The notes beneath the pieces are model-generated. The model saw nothing but the letters and a program-made list of their open reading frames with translations. It searched no databases and was not told the origin of the DNA. Positions 13,678 through 25,383 of a stretch of 64,000 nucleotides of DNA are shown here, in pieces; position 1 is the first letter of the stretch; each line of letters starts with the position of its first letter. Location of the stretch: assembly GCF_031755915.1 (NCBI RefSeq), contig NC_083389.1, forward strand, positions 26,481,501 through 26,545,500, read 5' to 3'. This stretch comes from Ziziphus jujuba (lineage: Eukaryota > Streptophyta > Magnoliopsida > Rosales > Rhamnaceae). Made by a program: the position numbers and the translations under genes.

Positions 13678-13844
13678 CAAACAAACAAACAAAAAAAAAC
13701 CCAACCACGAATCACAACCCAAATTTGAAATGCACCATGAAAACCAAGCTCACCTTCGAGCCCTGTATCGGCTACCGGAGCTGTCCATTCCGGTGACGGA
13801 TCGGACTGCGACCCTTCTGTTGTAGCCCGACCGTACCGTTCCAT
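9884..13844 (-). CDS. C3H58: five-finger CCCH zinc finger protein, ZFN/AtC3H58-like
   Basis: Seven coding exons on the minus strand can be joined in frame: 13754-13844, 13423-13565, 12984-13049, 12625-12744, 12191-12496, 11678-11995 and 9884-10279. All introns are GT-AG; intron 4 has a weak GTCTGT donor. The product is 479 residues and starts [15 protein letters not shown]. It carries five C-x8-C-x5-C-x3-H fingers, with first cysteines at about residues 53, 99, 145, 307 and 353. This is the 3+2 layout of the plant ZFN1/ZFN3 family, RNA- or DNA-binding proteins of poorly defined function. Fingers follow the pattern CxYYxKTGxCxxG. Linkers are Pro/Ser-rich and the tail is Ser-rich. The upstream leader region holds CT and CA microsatellites. 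It is convergent with the PUCHI-like gene, as I recall for At5g18550/At5g18560. The family call is firm; the exact orthologue is inferred. Confidence 0.88.
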
Positions 13845-14168
13845 TTGTACGGATTCTACGATTCCTCTTCCAAAGAAACCAAAACCACAGATGGAAAAAG
13901 AAGAAAAAAAAGATATAATGAACAACCCCGAAGTGAGTGTCTGATTGTACAGTAATCTGGATGGTTCTAGAAATTCCTTCTGTACAAGAAAAAATGAGAG
14001 GTTCTGAGTTCTGGTTCTGATCAAATGGGGGTTATCTTAGAGAGAGAAAGTAGCGAGAGAATTCAATCCCCAATCCCCTCTCTCTGTCTCTCTCTGTTTT
14101 CTCTCTCTCAACCCCACCCAAATATCCCAAAAGAAAAAAGCTTTGGATTTCCTGGGTTTTTCCTCCTC

Positions 14169-14170
<2 letters not shown>

Positions 14171-14213
<43 letters not shown>

Positions 14214-14232
14214 AAATACACTCACTGTTCTT

Positions 14233-14270
<38 letters not shown>
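14171..14270. repeat. compound (TC)n(AC)n and (CT)n microsatellites upstream of the CCCH gene
   Basis: TC runs at 14171-14192, AC at 14192-14212 and CT at 14235-14269. On the minus strand these are GA and GT tracts about 330-425 bp before the CCCH start codon, probably in its 5' leader or core promoter. GA-rich leaders are bound by plant BPC/GAGA-type factors. Confidence 0.9.
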
Positions 14271-14271
<1 letters not shown>

Positions 14272-15561
14272 TACTTTCTCTCTCTATCAGTTTTCAAAGG
14301 TGTTTGTTTTTGATCTTTTCTTTCCGTTCCATAACTTTGAGAGGATGCTTTTATTTTATGGGCCTGTGAGAGAGTGTTGGTTTATATACGCGCCAAACAT
14401 ATTGCATCATTTTTCACCTAATTTACTTACCTCAAAAATTAAAATTAAATTTTAAAAAAATAATAATTCAAAATAAGTTTTTTTTTTTTTTTGGGTAATT
14501 GTAATTGAAAAATAGTTAGGAGAAGTAGACCAGAAGAGAAAACAAATAACCAGGTTCAGTGTGGAGGGGTTTGGAGGAGATTGTGAATGAAATGACAATA
14601 GTACCCTTGTAATTAAACATGTGACTGAAAATGGATCCATGAATTGTTGAAAAAAATATATGTACATATGAGTGTGTGTGTGTGTGTGTGTTTGTGTGAG
14701 AGTTGTCCTTTTACTAAAAGAAAGTTTTTTTCTTTTTTTTTATTACAAAAAGGTAATGATGAGATTTAATTAAATCCTCTGTGGCTGACTCTACAGCTTT
14801 ATTATATGAATTACCCAACCAAGATATTACAAGTTGGATACTGTTTGATTACATGTGGCGTTTAGAGAGTATCTTCCTTAAAATTTGATGAAAAAGAAAA
14901 CTTAAAAAAAATAAATAAACAAATAAACAAAATTAAAGTTACCACACAAAGATTACGTCGGTTTGATGTTTTGTTCAAGTGCAACTTTCTTTTTCTTTTT
15001 TTAATTCAATCTCCCTCTAGTCTTAATTAACTCCCTCGAGTTCTTCTTTGCCATGTTGCATTTGCATTTTCTGCTTTTTCTTCTTCTACCATAAATGCTA
15101 ATGGAATCATATACCAAAAAAAATTGTTAATGGAATCTTATATTTTTAGAAATATGCACCAATAAGTTAAAAAAAAAATAAAAATTACAAGGATTATTAT
15201 AAGTAATTATTATCATTTAAATTGTAAAATACTGATTGATTGATATATTTTTAGAAGTGAGTGAAAACTTTTTTCCTGTTCAACTCTTGAATTTGTGAAA
15301 TAAAAACTAGTTAAAATGTTTTTTTTTTTGGTTAAACAATAGTAAGGAGAAAGAGCATGATTTAATCAAATTCATGTCTTGGTAGTACATCATAATTTTT
15401 ATTAACTATTCTTTAACACAAATTCAATTTAAAAAAAGGTCAGATTTTTTTTCTTTTTTAGTAGTGGAGTATGAAACTTAAGAGAAATAATACATTTGTC
15501 ACGTAATAATAATAAATTAATAATTAATAATCATTCCCATCAAGTATTCAGCCAAAACAAT

Positions 15562-15592
<31 letters not shown>

Positions 15593-16179
15593 TCTCCCAT
15601 CAAGTAGCAAATAAACATTTGTTTTTATTTTTGGTGGTTGTGGAATGTGCATATATTAATAATAATAACCAATTAAGGTGGAAGCCATTCAATCTTTATA
15701 CTTAATCTTTACATATGTGATTTTGTTGAAATTTAAATATTAATAAAATTTATTATTAATTTGGATGGTCCCATATCATATAGAGTTACCGTTAATACCT
15801 ATTATACTATAAGAAATATATTTTTTATTTAAACCAAAAAAAAATAATAATAATAATAAATAAATATACAACATATATGAAATGGTCCAACGAAATTATA
15901 ATTGTGCTTTATTCATAGAATTGAAATCAGAATCACTTTTCGAATTTCAGGTCAGTCACATCTCTCATGGGAAAATACATAAACTTACATAAAGAGTTGA
16001 CGTGGTGACCAGTGAAGGCACTTTGTTGATGTTGGCCCCTTCCCTTTTAAGTAGCCGCCCTTTTTGCTCTATTAAAAAAAATATATATATATCATATTAA
16101 AAAAAAAAAAAGGCTGAAACTTTATTTTTATTTAATTAGTTTAAAAAACAAAACAAAAATAATAAATAAAACACACTTT

Positions 16180-16850
16180 CAGGGACACGTTGGGGTGTTC
16201 ACGTGAGTTTCAAACTCGGATGCCTGAAAGTTAAAAAAAAAAAAAAAAAAAAAAAAAATGACAATCTCGTTCAAAGATTTAGACTTTCAGTGGGGACAAA
16301 GAAAAACTGTCAACAACCAACCAGAACTCAACACGTACACATTAAGCCACCGGTTCCGATATCAGTTCCATTACAATCACCACGCTCTCTGGTCAAGCGT
16401 CCACACGCTTTGCAACATCCGTACATTCCATGCACAGGAAATATTTGACATTTATATAGAAATAAATTTAATTTATTTTTAAAAAAAGAGCGATTGATGT
16501 CCACAGCTATGGCGGCGAGTGGGGCTGGAGTGGGGACATTAAATTCCGTTAAGAGGTCTTGGAAGGTGGTAAACTGTATATCGTGCGGGAGTTGATTTTT
16601 ATTATGAGAAACGAACGGCTAGGATGAGAAGGTGAAAAAAAAAAAAAAACGGACGGTTAGATGAGGGGAGAGATGTGACGTCAGCAAGGGTGTCGGAGTG
16701 GTGAGGCTTTGGGAGTGACTCGGTTGTGCGGTGGCGTGTAGTAGGTAAGAAGTCTATAAATGCATAATTATTCCGTGCAAGCCGAGAAAGAAACGAGAGA
16801 CCGGGTGTAGCCGGTAAGAAATGAGTCGTGATGGGGACACGTGGAACCGG
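16180..16850. promoter_or_regulatory. ACGT-motif-rich block
   Basis: CACGTG occurs near 16199 and at 16838-16843, and the palindrome TGACGTCA (a bZIP C-box) at 16676-16683, in a block of raised GC inside AT-rich DNA. It looks like a promoter or enhancer, but no gene begins beside it. The nearest genes are the CCCH gene, about 2.4 kb to the left (minus strand), and mTERF-1, about 1.8 kb to the right. Confidence 0.35.
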
Positions 16851-18314
16851 AAGAGCCAGTGAACGGGTAAAAAGTGGTTTTGTTTGACTTGGACAAGATT
16901 TGGCCACAAGTGGCACTTTTTAAGATTTGGTGCAATTGATCTGCTCTGGACTGGAGTAACCGTATCTTCTTTACCCAAATGTCGGCGAGCTATTTCAGAT
17001 TTTTCTTTTCTTTTTTTTTTTTTTTTTTTTTGGCTTGGTGATGGAAAAAAAAAAAAGAAAAAAAGAAAAAGCACTTCATTGACATCTTCATGAAAATAAT
17101 CACCCTTGGCTTAAAAATTTAAATGATTATCATTTACCATATTTGAAATTGATTTTAAAGTCTATTTTATTGTTATTTTTATTATTACAATGATCTATAT
17201 TTTCATTTACTATGAAAATATCATGAAATGAGATTTTCTTTTGTTCAGTCAAAGAAGAAAAATAAAAAAAGGATTTGATTTTTATTTTGAAATTAAAAAG
17301 GTAAAATAAGGTTTTCATAAAACAATTTACTTAAAAATCAACTCTAAAGATGGTAAATGATCTTGTTATGCCACTTTTAGTTCCTTTTAGTGTTTCCGAT
17401 CTTCTTTGGGTAGAGGCTAGAGAGGAATCTAAGAGTGCTAGCTCCATCGCAGTCTTTTTTCAGAATTAATGAATTTAAATGGTGATTTTACAAACTCCAA
17501 TGAATATTCATCAAGCTTTGAAAATGTAATTAAAATATATATTTAAAAAAAAAATGTTGGTCCATATATGTCTTTAATTCCTTAAAGTTTCTTCTGGGCT
17601 TCGGCTTATGTCCCAGCTACCAAAGATTGGGCTCATATTGTTGTCTTCATTCTATGTGGGCTTGCAATTTTGTTTTTTCTCTAAAAAATAAAAGTATTTT
17701 CACTTTTTTTTAAGACATTTCTTTTTACCAAATTTATTTGTTGGTAAATAATATGGATAATGACATGATATGGATATTAAATTTTATCAAACTTATTTAT
17801 CAAATCATATGGATAATCACATAATATCTATTCTTTTAAAAATTTATTAAACAGTGATAAAAAAAAAAGTTCATTAAACATATTTAAATAATACTAAACT
17901 TTTTGGCAATAATATCTCAACATAATATTTAATTATTTTATTTGATAAATAATTTGATATCTCTAACACTATTATTAGTGTTTATTTAAGTAGTATTTTT
18001 CAAACAAATTAATTTATTTACTAAAATTTAAAATATAAATGGAAGTGGCGCTAGTGTTTTTGGCTTATTTATAAGTTATAATATGTTAATTCCTACATGT
18101 TTAGATTATACTAATTACATATAATATATATATATATATTTTGGGTTTTGGTTAATACATAATATGTGTTATTGGCACCTTTTTAAGTGTTATTGAAGAG
18201 CTTTGCGGGAAAAAAGTAAAAAGAAAAAGAAAAAGAAGTGTGTAATTGAAGAGTTACTATACACAACGATACGGTTCTTTCTTCTTCTTTTTTTTTTTAA
18301 AATTTTTTTTATTT

Positions 18315-18370
18315 TTTATTTTTAATTTTTTAATTTTTTAATTTTTTAATTTTTTAATTTTTTAATTTTT
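18315..18370. repeat. AATTTTTT minisatellite
   Basis: About six to seven copies of an 8-bp AATTTTTT unit, with slight length variation, 260 bp before the mTERF-1 start. Confidence 0.85.
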
Positions 18371-18632
18371 CGAAAAGAAACTCTGTTTTCTTTATTGATA
18401 TATGTTATTAATTTAATCCATTAAAAAAAGAACAGAAAAATTTATCCATTTTCAATCTTTCTAATTGATAATGCGATGTCGTATTCACAGTCCCTGCCCT
18501 CAGGTTTAGAGCTCATCCCTTTCCCACGCGCTTTCCATTCTTTCTTTGAACTCGGATTTCGCGGAAGCAAAGAGAAAATCGCTTCCCCAAAGCTAGAAAT
18601 CTTCATTGTTCGGCCTCAGATTTCAAAAACCC

Positions 18633-19784
18633 ATGTCTAATTTTCTTTGCAAAACCCTTTTATTGGCGAGGTGTACACTCATAGCTCCACAACCAACTCG
18701 CTATTTGGATTTTCGTCAAAGAACGGTTTTTTATAGATACAGCTCGAGTGGTTCAGATCAACATGCATTTGCAGTCTCTTACTTGATAAACTCTTTTGGG
18801 TTCTCTCCGCAATCTGCTTTATCAGCTTCCAGGTATGTTTATTTCGAAAACTCCGAAAAACCAGACTCACTCGTTAAGGTTCTTAAGGACTACGGTTTTA
18901 CTCAGACCCAAATCTCGGACCTTGTTAAAAGATGCCCTTCAGTGCTTTCAATGGATACTGAGAAAAATTTACTTCCCAAGTTATTATTTTTTGAAGCCAA
19001 AGGCCTTTCGAAGATTGAGATTACAAAAATGGTGACTGGGTTTCCATATATTTTGAGGAGGAGTTTAAGCAATACGATTATCCCTTCATATGATTTCTTT
19101 AAGAATTTGTTTCAATCTGATGAGAAAGTGTTTATCGCTATTAAACGCTTTTTGGGTATTCTGACATTGGATATTAAACAGTATTTGGCACCCAATTTTG
19201 ATATTTTGCTACATAACGGAGTGCCCAAATCTAATGTTGTAACATTGATTCAGAATCAGCCTAGAGCTCTTTTGAAAAATCCTGATAAGTTTAGAAAGCT
19301 TGTAAAGGAAGTGAAGGAAATGGGATTTGATCCTCAAAGGTCGAATTTTCTTGTTGCGGTATTTGCAATCGGGACAATGACCAAATCAACATGGGAAAGG
19401 AAAGCTGATATTTATAAGAGGTGGGGTTGGTCTGAGGAAGAGGTTTTTCAAGCTTTTAGAAGAAATCCTGGATGTATGATGTGTTCTGAGAACAAGATTA
19501 TGGAGATTATGAATTTTCTAATCAACGAAATGAGTTTGGAGCCTTCCATTGTTGCCAAATGTCCAACTGTTATTACATTCAGCTTGAAGAAGAGAATTGT
19601 TCCAAGAGCTTCGGTTATTCAAGTTTTGTTGTCTGAAGGTTTGCTGAAGAAAAATTGCAGCCTTTCTTCATATTTCATCGCTTCTGAAGAGTTGTTCTTG
19701 AAGAAGTTTGTTTTGCCCTATGAGAAAGAATCTTCCAAGCTGCTGAAGTTATACAAGAAAAAATTGAGTCTTTCTACCAAATGA
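18633..19784 (+). CDS. mTERF-family organellar protein, copy 1 (intact)
   Basis: Single-exon gene of 383 residues. I chose the ATG at 18633 (MSNFLCKT) because the frame to its left opens only with a TTG and the neighbouring paralogue starts with the same MSNF from an ATG. The first 40 or so residues are rich in Arg, Leu and Thr with few acids, as in an organelle targeting peptide. The body has repeated mTERF-type helical units with the typical core pattern of Leu/Val and Pro, for example RCPSVLSMD, GFPYILRR and NQPRALLKNP. The block SFGFSPQSALSAS is typical of the large lineage-expanded plant mTERF clade. Known members bind organellar nucleic acids and affect transcription, splicing or translation in mitochondria or plastids. 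Its specific target cannot be read from sequence. It is tandem with a damaged copy at 21370. Confidence 0.88.
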   Translation: MSNFLCKTLLLARCTLIAPQPTRYLDFRQRTVFYRYSSSGSDQHAFAVSYLINSFGFSPQSALSASRYVYFENSEKPDSLVKVLKDYGFTQTQISDLVKRCPSVLSMDTEKNLLPKLLFFEAKGLSKIEITKMVTGFPYILRRSLSNTIIPSYDFFKNLFQSDEKVFIAIKRFLGILTLDIKQYLAPNFDILLHNGVPKSNVVTLIQNQPRALLKNPDKFRKLVKEVKEMGFDPQRSNFLVAVFAIGTMTKSTWERKADIYKRWGWSEEEVFQAFRRNPGCMMCSENKIMEIMNFLINEMSLEPSIVAKCPTVITFSLKKRIVPRASVIQVLLSEGLLKKNCSLSSYFIASEELFLKKFVLPYEKESSKLLKLYKKKLSLSTK

Positions 19785-20092
19785 AAGATGGAAAACTGCA
19801 AAGTGAGATGAAGCAGTTGTAAAGTGCAAACATTATGTATCAATTTTCCCTTGTCAAGTTTGATCTAATTTGCATTGCTTTTTAATTTATTGAATTTCCT
19901 TTAGTTGAGATATTAGTTTGTAACTTTTGTTTAGAGTATGAAAATTTTAGTTATCAGTCTCACAATTGAAGCTTGGTATTGTTACTTTTATGTATAATAC
20001 TGCTATGCTGTTGTAGTACATTTCGCTAAACTAGAGTTTATTGGAATATCAGTCTAAAAGAGGACGAATACAATAGTCTCATTAAAATAGGA

Positions 20093-20431
20093 GTGTTACA
20101 TTTTGTAGATTTTTTCTTGTACTTTTTTGAGTTTTTAGTGGTGATAAAATTTGAGCATTGTGCAACTGAGGTTTTGGCGATTCAGGAGCTTGTGAATTGG
20201 GATATATTTGATTTTGAGGGACTATTAGATTCGGATTCACAAGCTGCAATTCATATACTTCAAGCCTTCAAGATGGAAGCATCTATTAGGCTGAGGAATT
20301 GGATAACATTAGAACTGTCTCTTTTTTCTTTTACCATGTCTATGTTGGCCGGTTTCATCAACAGAGTCAATCATGGACTTCCTTGGCCCTTCAATTTACT
20401 TTTGCAAACATGTAGCTCTTTTATCTATTGA
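20093..20431 (+). pseudogene. possible RNase H-like (RVT_3) fragment
   Basis: A 112-codon open stretch with a layout like the RNase H-like domain of plant LINE-type elements: an EVLAIQELVNW helix, then LLDSDSQAAIHIL (compare the ESDS motif), then FINRVNH near the end (compare HVxRxxN). The start is unconvincing and the N-terminus is just hydrophobic. It lies between the two mTERF copies. It may be a decayed domesticated or LINE-derived piece, or chance. Confidence 0.3.
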
Positions 20432-20615
20432 ATAAAGTTCCTGAAAAACAAAAAAGAGGACTTTGAAAGTTAATGATCTTTAAGCACATTTCTTTTTGTA
20501 GTTGATTGATACACAAATCAATTCTGCCTTATAATTATAAGTTTCCTAAATGTCTATAATATAGAATTTTGGAAATAGACTTTAAGTATTTAAATATGAA
20601 GAGCAAAACATATAT

Positions 20616-20970
20616 ACTATGTTTGGATTGGACGATGGAAAGGAAAGGAAAAGAAAATATTTATAATGGATGATTATTAAAGGAAAGAAAAGGAAAAATA
20701 AAAAACAATTAATATAGGTTATTATTTTATAAAAATATCCTAAATATATAATATCTTAATAATTAGCTTTTAATTAATGAAAATAACATTGAAATATTTA
20801 CAGGTTTCATTAAACTTTTTTTTTACCCCTTCGATTTTCTATCAAATTTTTGGTTAAAATAGACATAATTTATTATTTCCTTTTTCTTCTTTATCTTTTC
20901 TTTCCTTTCAGTTTATCCTTTCCTTTATTTTCTTTTCTATTCTCTCAATCCAAAGACAGTGATAGTATTA
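20616..20970. mobile_element. MITE-like inverted-repeat element
   Basis: The left end ACTATGTTTGGATTGG and the right end, read on the minus strand as ACTATCACTGTCTTTGGATTG, are imperfect inverted repeats. GA-rich sequence follows the left end and its TC-rich complement precedes the right end. Length of about 355 bp, AT-rich core and no coding capacity fit a non-autonomous DNA transposon. The target duplication is not clear. Confidence 0.5.
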
Positions 20971-21115
20971 AAAGAGTGAGATAGAGATAAGACTAAAGAA
21001 TATGTTGGATTTTAGTAATTTTTTTAAAAATTGACTTGTATAGAATTTCCATTGTTTTAAAGTAGGATAAATTAGTGATCAAAATTTTTTATCAAAATTT
21101 ATATTTTTTTAAATA

Positions 21116-21155
<40 letters not shown>

Positions 21156-21369
21156 GGCAATATCAAAGAAAATTTTGATAAAAATTTTTTATGCCTGTGT
21201 TATTAGTTATTACTATCCTTTTACACAATAGTCCGACGTCGTATTTGCGTTCCTCCGTTGGACACTCCTGTCGAGTTCGGAATTCTTTCTCTGTGATGCT
21301 TCCCAATTCATTCAACAGAAACTGGGAAATTTTTTCATAGTTAGTGTCCCAAATTTCGAAAACCCCCCA

Positions 21370-22532
21370 ATGTCTAATTTTTTCCGCGAAGCTCTTTTCT
21401 TTGCGAGGAGGTATAATACTCTCAGAACCCCACCACCACCACCATCAAAATGTTATCTCAGATACAGCTCAACGCGTTCAGATCAACAACAACACGCATT
21501 TACAGCCACTTACATGATAAACTCTTTTGGGTTCTCTCCACAATCTGCTTTATCGGCTTCCAGGTATGTCTGTTTTGAAAACTCTGAAAAACCAGACTCA
21601 GTCGTTGAGGTTCTCAAGGACTATGGTTCTCCTCATACCCAAATCTCAAACCTTGTTAAAAGATGCCCTATAGTGCTTAAATGGATACTGAGAAAAGCAT
21701 ACTTGCAAAGCTACATTTTTTGCAAGCCAAAGGGCTTTCGAAGTTTGACATTACGAAATTGGTATCTGGGTACCCGCATATCTTGAGGAGGAGTTTAACC
21801 AATATGATTATCCCTTCGTATGATTTCTTTAAGAATTTGTTTCAATCTGATGAGAAAGTGTTTATGGCTATTAAACGCTTTTTGGGTATTCTAACATTGG
21901 ATATTGAACAGTATTTGGCATCTAATTTTGATATTTTGCAACATCATGGAGTGCCTAAATCTAATATTGTTACATTGATTCGGAATCACCCTAGAGCTCT
22001 TTTGAAAAATCCTGATATGTTTAGAAAGATTGTAGAGCAAGTTAAGGAAATGGGATTTGATCCTCAAAGGACGAATTTTCTTGGAGCGGTATTTGCAACG
22101 AGGACAATGACCAAATCAACATGGGAAATGAAAGTTGGGATACTTAAGAAATGGGGTTTGTCTGAGGAAGAGGTTTTTCAAGCTTTTAGAAGACATCCTG
22201 GGTGTATGGTGTGTTCTGAGAAGAAGATTATGGAGATTATGAGTTTCTTAATCAACAAAATGGGTTTCGAGCCTTCTATTGTTGCCAAATACCTAACAAT
22301 TCTTACATACAGCTTGAAGAAGAGATTTGTTCCAAGAGGTTCGGTTTTTCGAGTTTTGCTGTCAAAAGGTTTGCTAAAGAAGAACTGTAACCCTTCTACA
22401 TATTTGTCCATGCATGAAGAGTTGTTCTTACCGAGGTATATCTTTCCTTATGGTAACGAGTCTTCTAAGTTGCTAGAGTTATACAAGGAAAAACTGAGCC
22501 TTTCTAATCGAAAAAAGACTGAAAAGGTATGA
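21370..22532 (+). pseudogene. mTERF-family gene, copy 2, with one-base frameshift
   Basis: Tandem paralogue of the gene at 18633, very similar along its whole length and into the 3' flank. It starts MSNFFREAL at ATG 21370. Frame 1 runs to 21786 but leaves the mTERF sequence at about 21677-21680. There copy 1 has one base more, in the stretch coding VLSMD; here the same stretch has lost one base. From ATG 21681 the other frame continues as clean mTERF sequence (MDTEKSILAK onward) to 22532. The full-length protein is therefore broken. A 283-residue C-terminal product from 21681 remains possible but lacks the targeting peptide. A sequencing error in a short T/A run could also explain the break. 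Confidence 0.8.
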
Positions 22533-23715
22533 GAATATGCTGCAAAGTGAGTGCATAGAGTGAGATGAAGAAGCAGTTGTAAAATGCATACATTATGTAT
22601 CAAGTTAGTTGATCTAATTAAAATGGCTTTTTTCCTCTTGAATTTCCTTTAGTTTCTGAACTAGTTTGCAGCTTTTAACTTCAAGTGTGAAAATTTCAGT
22701 TGTTAGTTTCACAGTAGAAGCTTGATGTTGTCAATTTAATGTATAATGCTGCTATGCTGCTGACTGTTGTAGTTCATTTTTGGTAAACTAGAAAGCCAGC
22801 TAGTCACTTTTCCAAGTTGCCAAAGTTGCTATTTTGTTGTCCCATTAAGGCCTCCAGATTAGAGCAGTCCAAGTTGTTGGTAGATTTTATATAACTAAAG
22901 CTAGTTTTCAGAGTTGAATCTCAAAATAATGGAAAAAATTGTCTCATTGATAAGAGGAAAAGCTGAATGTTAAAACCAAAACTAGTTTTCAGAATTGAAT
23001 CTCAAAATAAACTTATAATTCCTTTAATATAGCACCATTTTGATAGCTTCTCATCGAGTTGATCTGCTTGTTTTCTTGAATAAGATGGGGAACATTATCA
23101 CGTTGATGGAAAAATGAATAAGAGGAAGCTGCAGGTTATCACGTTGAAAAGATGCTTCTTATTTGTGGAATATTTTTTTTTATTTTTATTTTTTATTTAT
23201 TTATTTATTTATTTATTATTATTTTTTTTTGTGTTCTAGTTACTTTCTATCCTTGGGCGGTTTCAAAGAATCCAGCATTTTTTATTCAGAGAATAGGATT
23301 CAATTCCAGATATCTAATTGAATGACTAAACTTTTATCTATATTCATTGTATTCTGTTTTCTTCTTTTTTTTGGATTAGAACTTGGGATTTTCATTACTA
23401 CAAAATAATAATAAATAAATAAATAAATAACACTTTGGATTTCTTTTTCTTGGCTGGGTTTGAGGGTGGAGATTTTACAGTATTATTATATTTATACATG
23501 GGTTCTATTCAAAATGATATCTAAGTAGCCTTGTGAGATAGTGATATCCAGTGCTTTCAGTTTCTTATGACAATTTTGTTAACCTTATAAAAATTCCTTA
23601 TATATATATATATATTTAAGTTTTCTCATATGGTATGAAATGTCTTTCATTTTCTCCGTAAACTAAACAATGAAATCCAAACCTTTTTTAACTGATTTTC
23701 TTCAATAAATGATTA
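22533..23715. other. intergenic sequence, no gene seen
   Basis: The 3' flank of mTERF-2 (to about 22610, similar to that of mTERF-1), then AT-rich DNA with TTTA and AAAT runs at 23190-23230 and 23405-23430. The imperfect repeat CTAGTTTTCAGA(G/A)TTGAATC occurs near 22902 and 22982. Confidence 0.55.
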
Positions 23716-24567
23716 TTAAAAGGCCCAAAGCATCTTGAATGGAGGAGGACTTTGTGTAAAAGAGTTAATTTGATTTGTATGAAGAACAACCTTATATTTG
23801 ATTCCAACGTACTTTTTTAAATTCTGGTTAAGGCCCTCTATGAGACGACGGCGTTTCGGGCCCATTTTGGAACATATAGAGTTGCGAGAGTAGCTACCAC
23901 AACGACAGCGTTTGAGACCTACTTTGGCTTGGCCTTTACAAATCGCAAACTTATAAATTTTAAAAAAAATAAAAAAAAGGGACATTTTTCTCTGTTTTTA
24001 AGGGACATTTATATAAAACAATTAAAAAAAATGAAATTTCCATTTTTTTTTTTGATCGGATAAAATTCAAAAAAGAATTTAAAAACCGAGGCAAAAATTA
24101 CAATTTTGACAAGATTCTGGGTTTTTATTTTTTTATTTTAAAGTTTCGCGGTTATACCCTCCGAATTTTCCATAGTTTTTCTTTTTTTTTTTTTCTCCTT
24201 TTTTTTTTCCCTCTCTTCTTCTTCTTCAGCACTATCATATCACCAATCTTCTTTCTTTTTCCTCGTGGACTCGTCTCGAAAATCGCCATAGCTCGCTTCG
24301 TTTGGTGATCAATTGCTTGTTTACTCGTTTGTTATTATTATTATTATTTTTTTCAACGGTTTATGGCTTGAGAAGTTCGACAGGCTTTAATTGGCGAGCG
24401 CGCGGTCTGTGATTGGTGGATTTCCTTCTCTTTTTGATCTCTCTGAAATTTTCTCTCCGTTAGGGTTGTAATTCTGTAAATTCGGAGCTTTTTCTTGAAG
24501 GAATAGACAATCTTAGGGATTTTGCTGACCGGTTGGTCGTCCAGAAAGCTTAGCAAGGGAAAAGAAG
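23716..24567 (+). promoter_or_regulatory. promoter and probable 5' leader exon of the ALY gene
   Basis: GGCCCA motifs (site II-like, common in plant genes expressed in dividing cells) occur near 23722 and 23858. A pyrimidine-rich stretch at 24180-24235 would fit a transcription start area. A donor AAG|GTGAAA at 24567/24568, paired with the acceptor TTTTTCAG at 25357-25364, suggests a leader intron of about 800 bp. This is inferred from consensus only. Confidence 0.4.
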
Positions 24568-25383
24568 GTGAAAATTGTCGGTTTTTTTTTTTTTTTTGGT
24601 AATTTGTTTATTTATATTTTTTCAGGACTCGAATCGGACTAATTAGTTTCGTTTGTACATCAGTTTAGTAGAATTTTGACGTTTTGTTGCCTGATAATGA
24701 GAATTTCTGGTGAATTCAAAGTAGATTTAATGGCTCAGCAGCCAAACATCAATTCTAAGTGTGTGGTTGACGAAGCATAAATTCCATCCTTCTAACGGTA
24801 AAAAATTTACAACTATTTCTTAAGCTTGCTTGTTTGTTTGTTTATTATTATTATTATTATTATTTTTAATTTATTATGTTTAAATTTGGCGGGAAATGTG
24901 ACATTGTAGAAGAAAGCTAAAATAGCAGAAAAGGTAAAAAAATATTATAGCATGCTTCATGTTGTTAATTGAGATCTTGTTTCCTTTTGTTTTGAAGTTT
25001 ACATTACTTCGTATGCAACTGCTTTATTATTATTTTTCTTTTCGTATGCAATTGCTCTGGTGGAAAACCCAGTGGTGTTTCAACAGAGTTGAAACTAATC
25101 TATTCGTTCTTGGAGATTCGTACAGTTGTGCATCATCATTCATCAGTTATGCATTCTCTTTTTTTCTCCTTCATTTTTTTCCCCGTAGCTTAATTTAGAC
25201 TGTGCTGAATATTTCAAGAATGATAATTCTCTTGGGCAATAACATGGATCACATGGTTCATACTTCACACCACCATCAGCAATATTATTAGTTGATCTTT
25301 TCATTGGGTTTTATTTTCCATCATCAATATTACCCTGCTAATTCATGGTTTTCTTGTTTTTCAGAATCCTAAGGGAGGTAGTT

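Larger units (their letters stand above)
14371..18600. other. intergenic sequence, no gene seen
   Basis: No coding region I can support. It contains a (TA)n run near 15565-15591, poly-A at 16232-16258, a GC-richer block with ACGT motifs at 16180-16850, and an AATTTTTT minisatellite at 18315-18370. Confidence 0.6.

Noticed and set aside
13629..14024. 131-residue frame containing [11 protein letters not shown] and a Phe-rich tail
   Set aside because: Only the part from 13844 to 13754 is real (CCCH exon 1); the rest is leader or intron, with a poly-T run.
14037..14270. Open frames full of Arg-Glu or Ser-Leu repeats
   Set aside because: They are translations of GA/CT microsatellites in the CCCH gene leader.
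18606..18632. Earlier start for mTERF-1 giving nine extra residues
   Set aside because: It opens with TTG, not ATG; the paralogue starts at the position equal to ATG 18633.
23716..23985. 89-residue minus-strand frame with Cys/Arg-rich middle
   Set aside because: It starts and ends in simple sequence, has no recognisable domain, and lies in the promoter region of the ALY gene.
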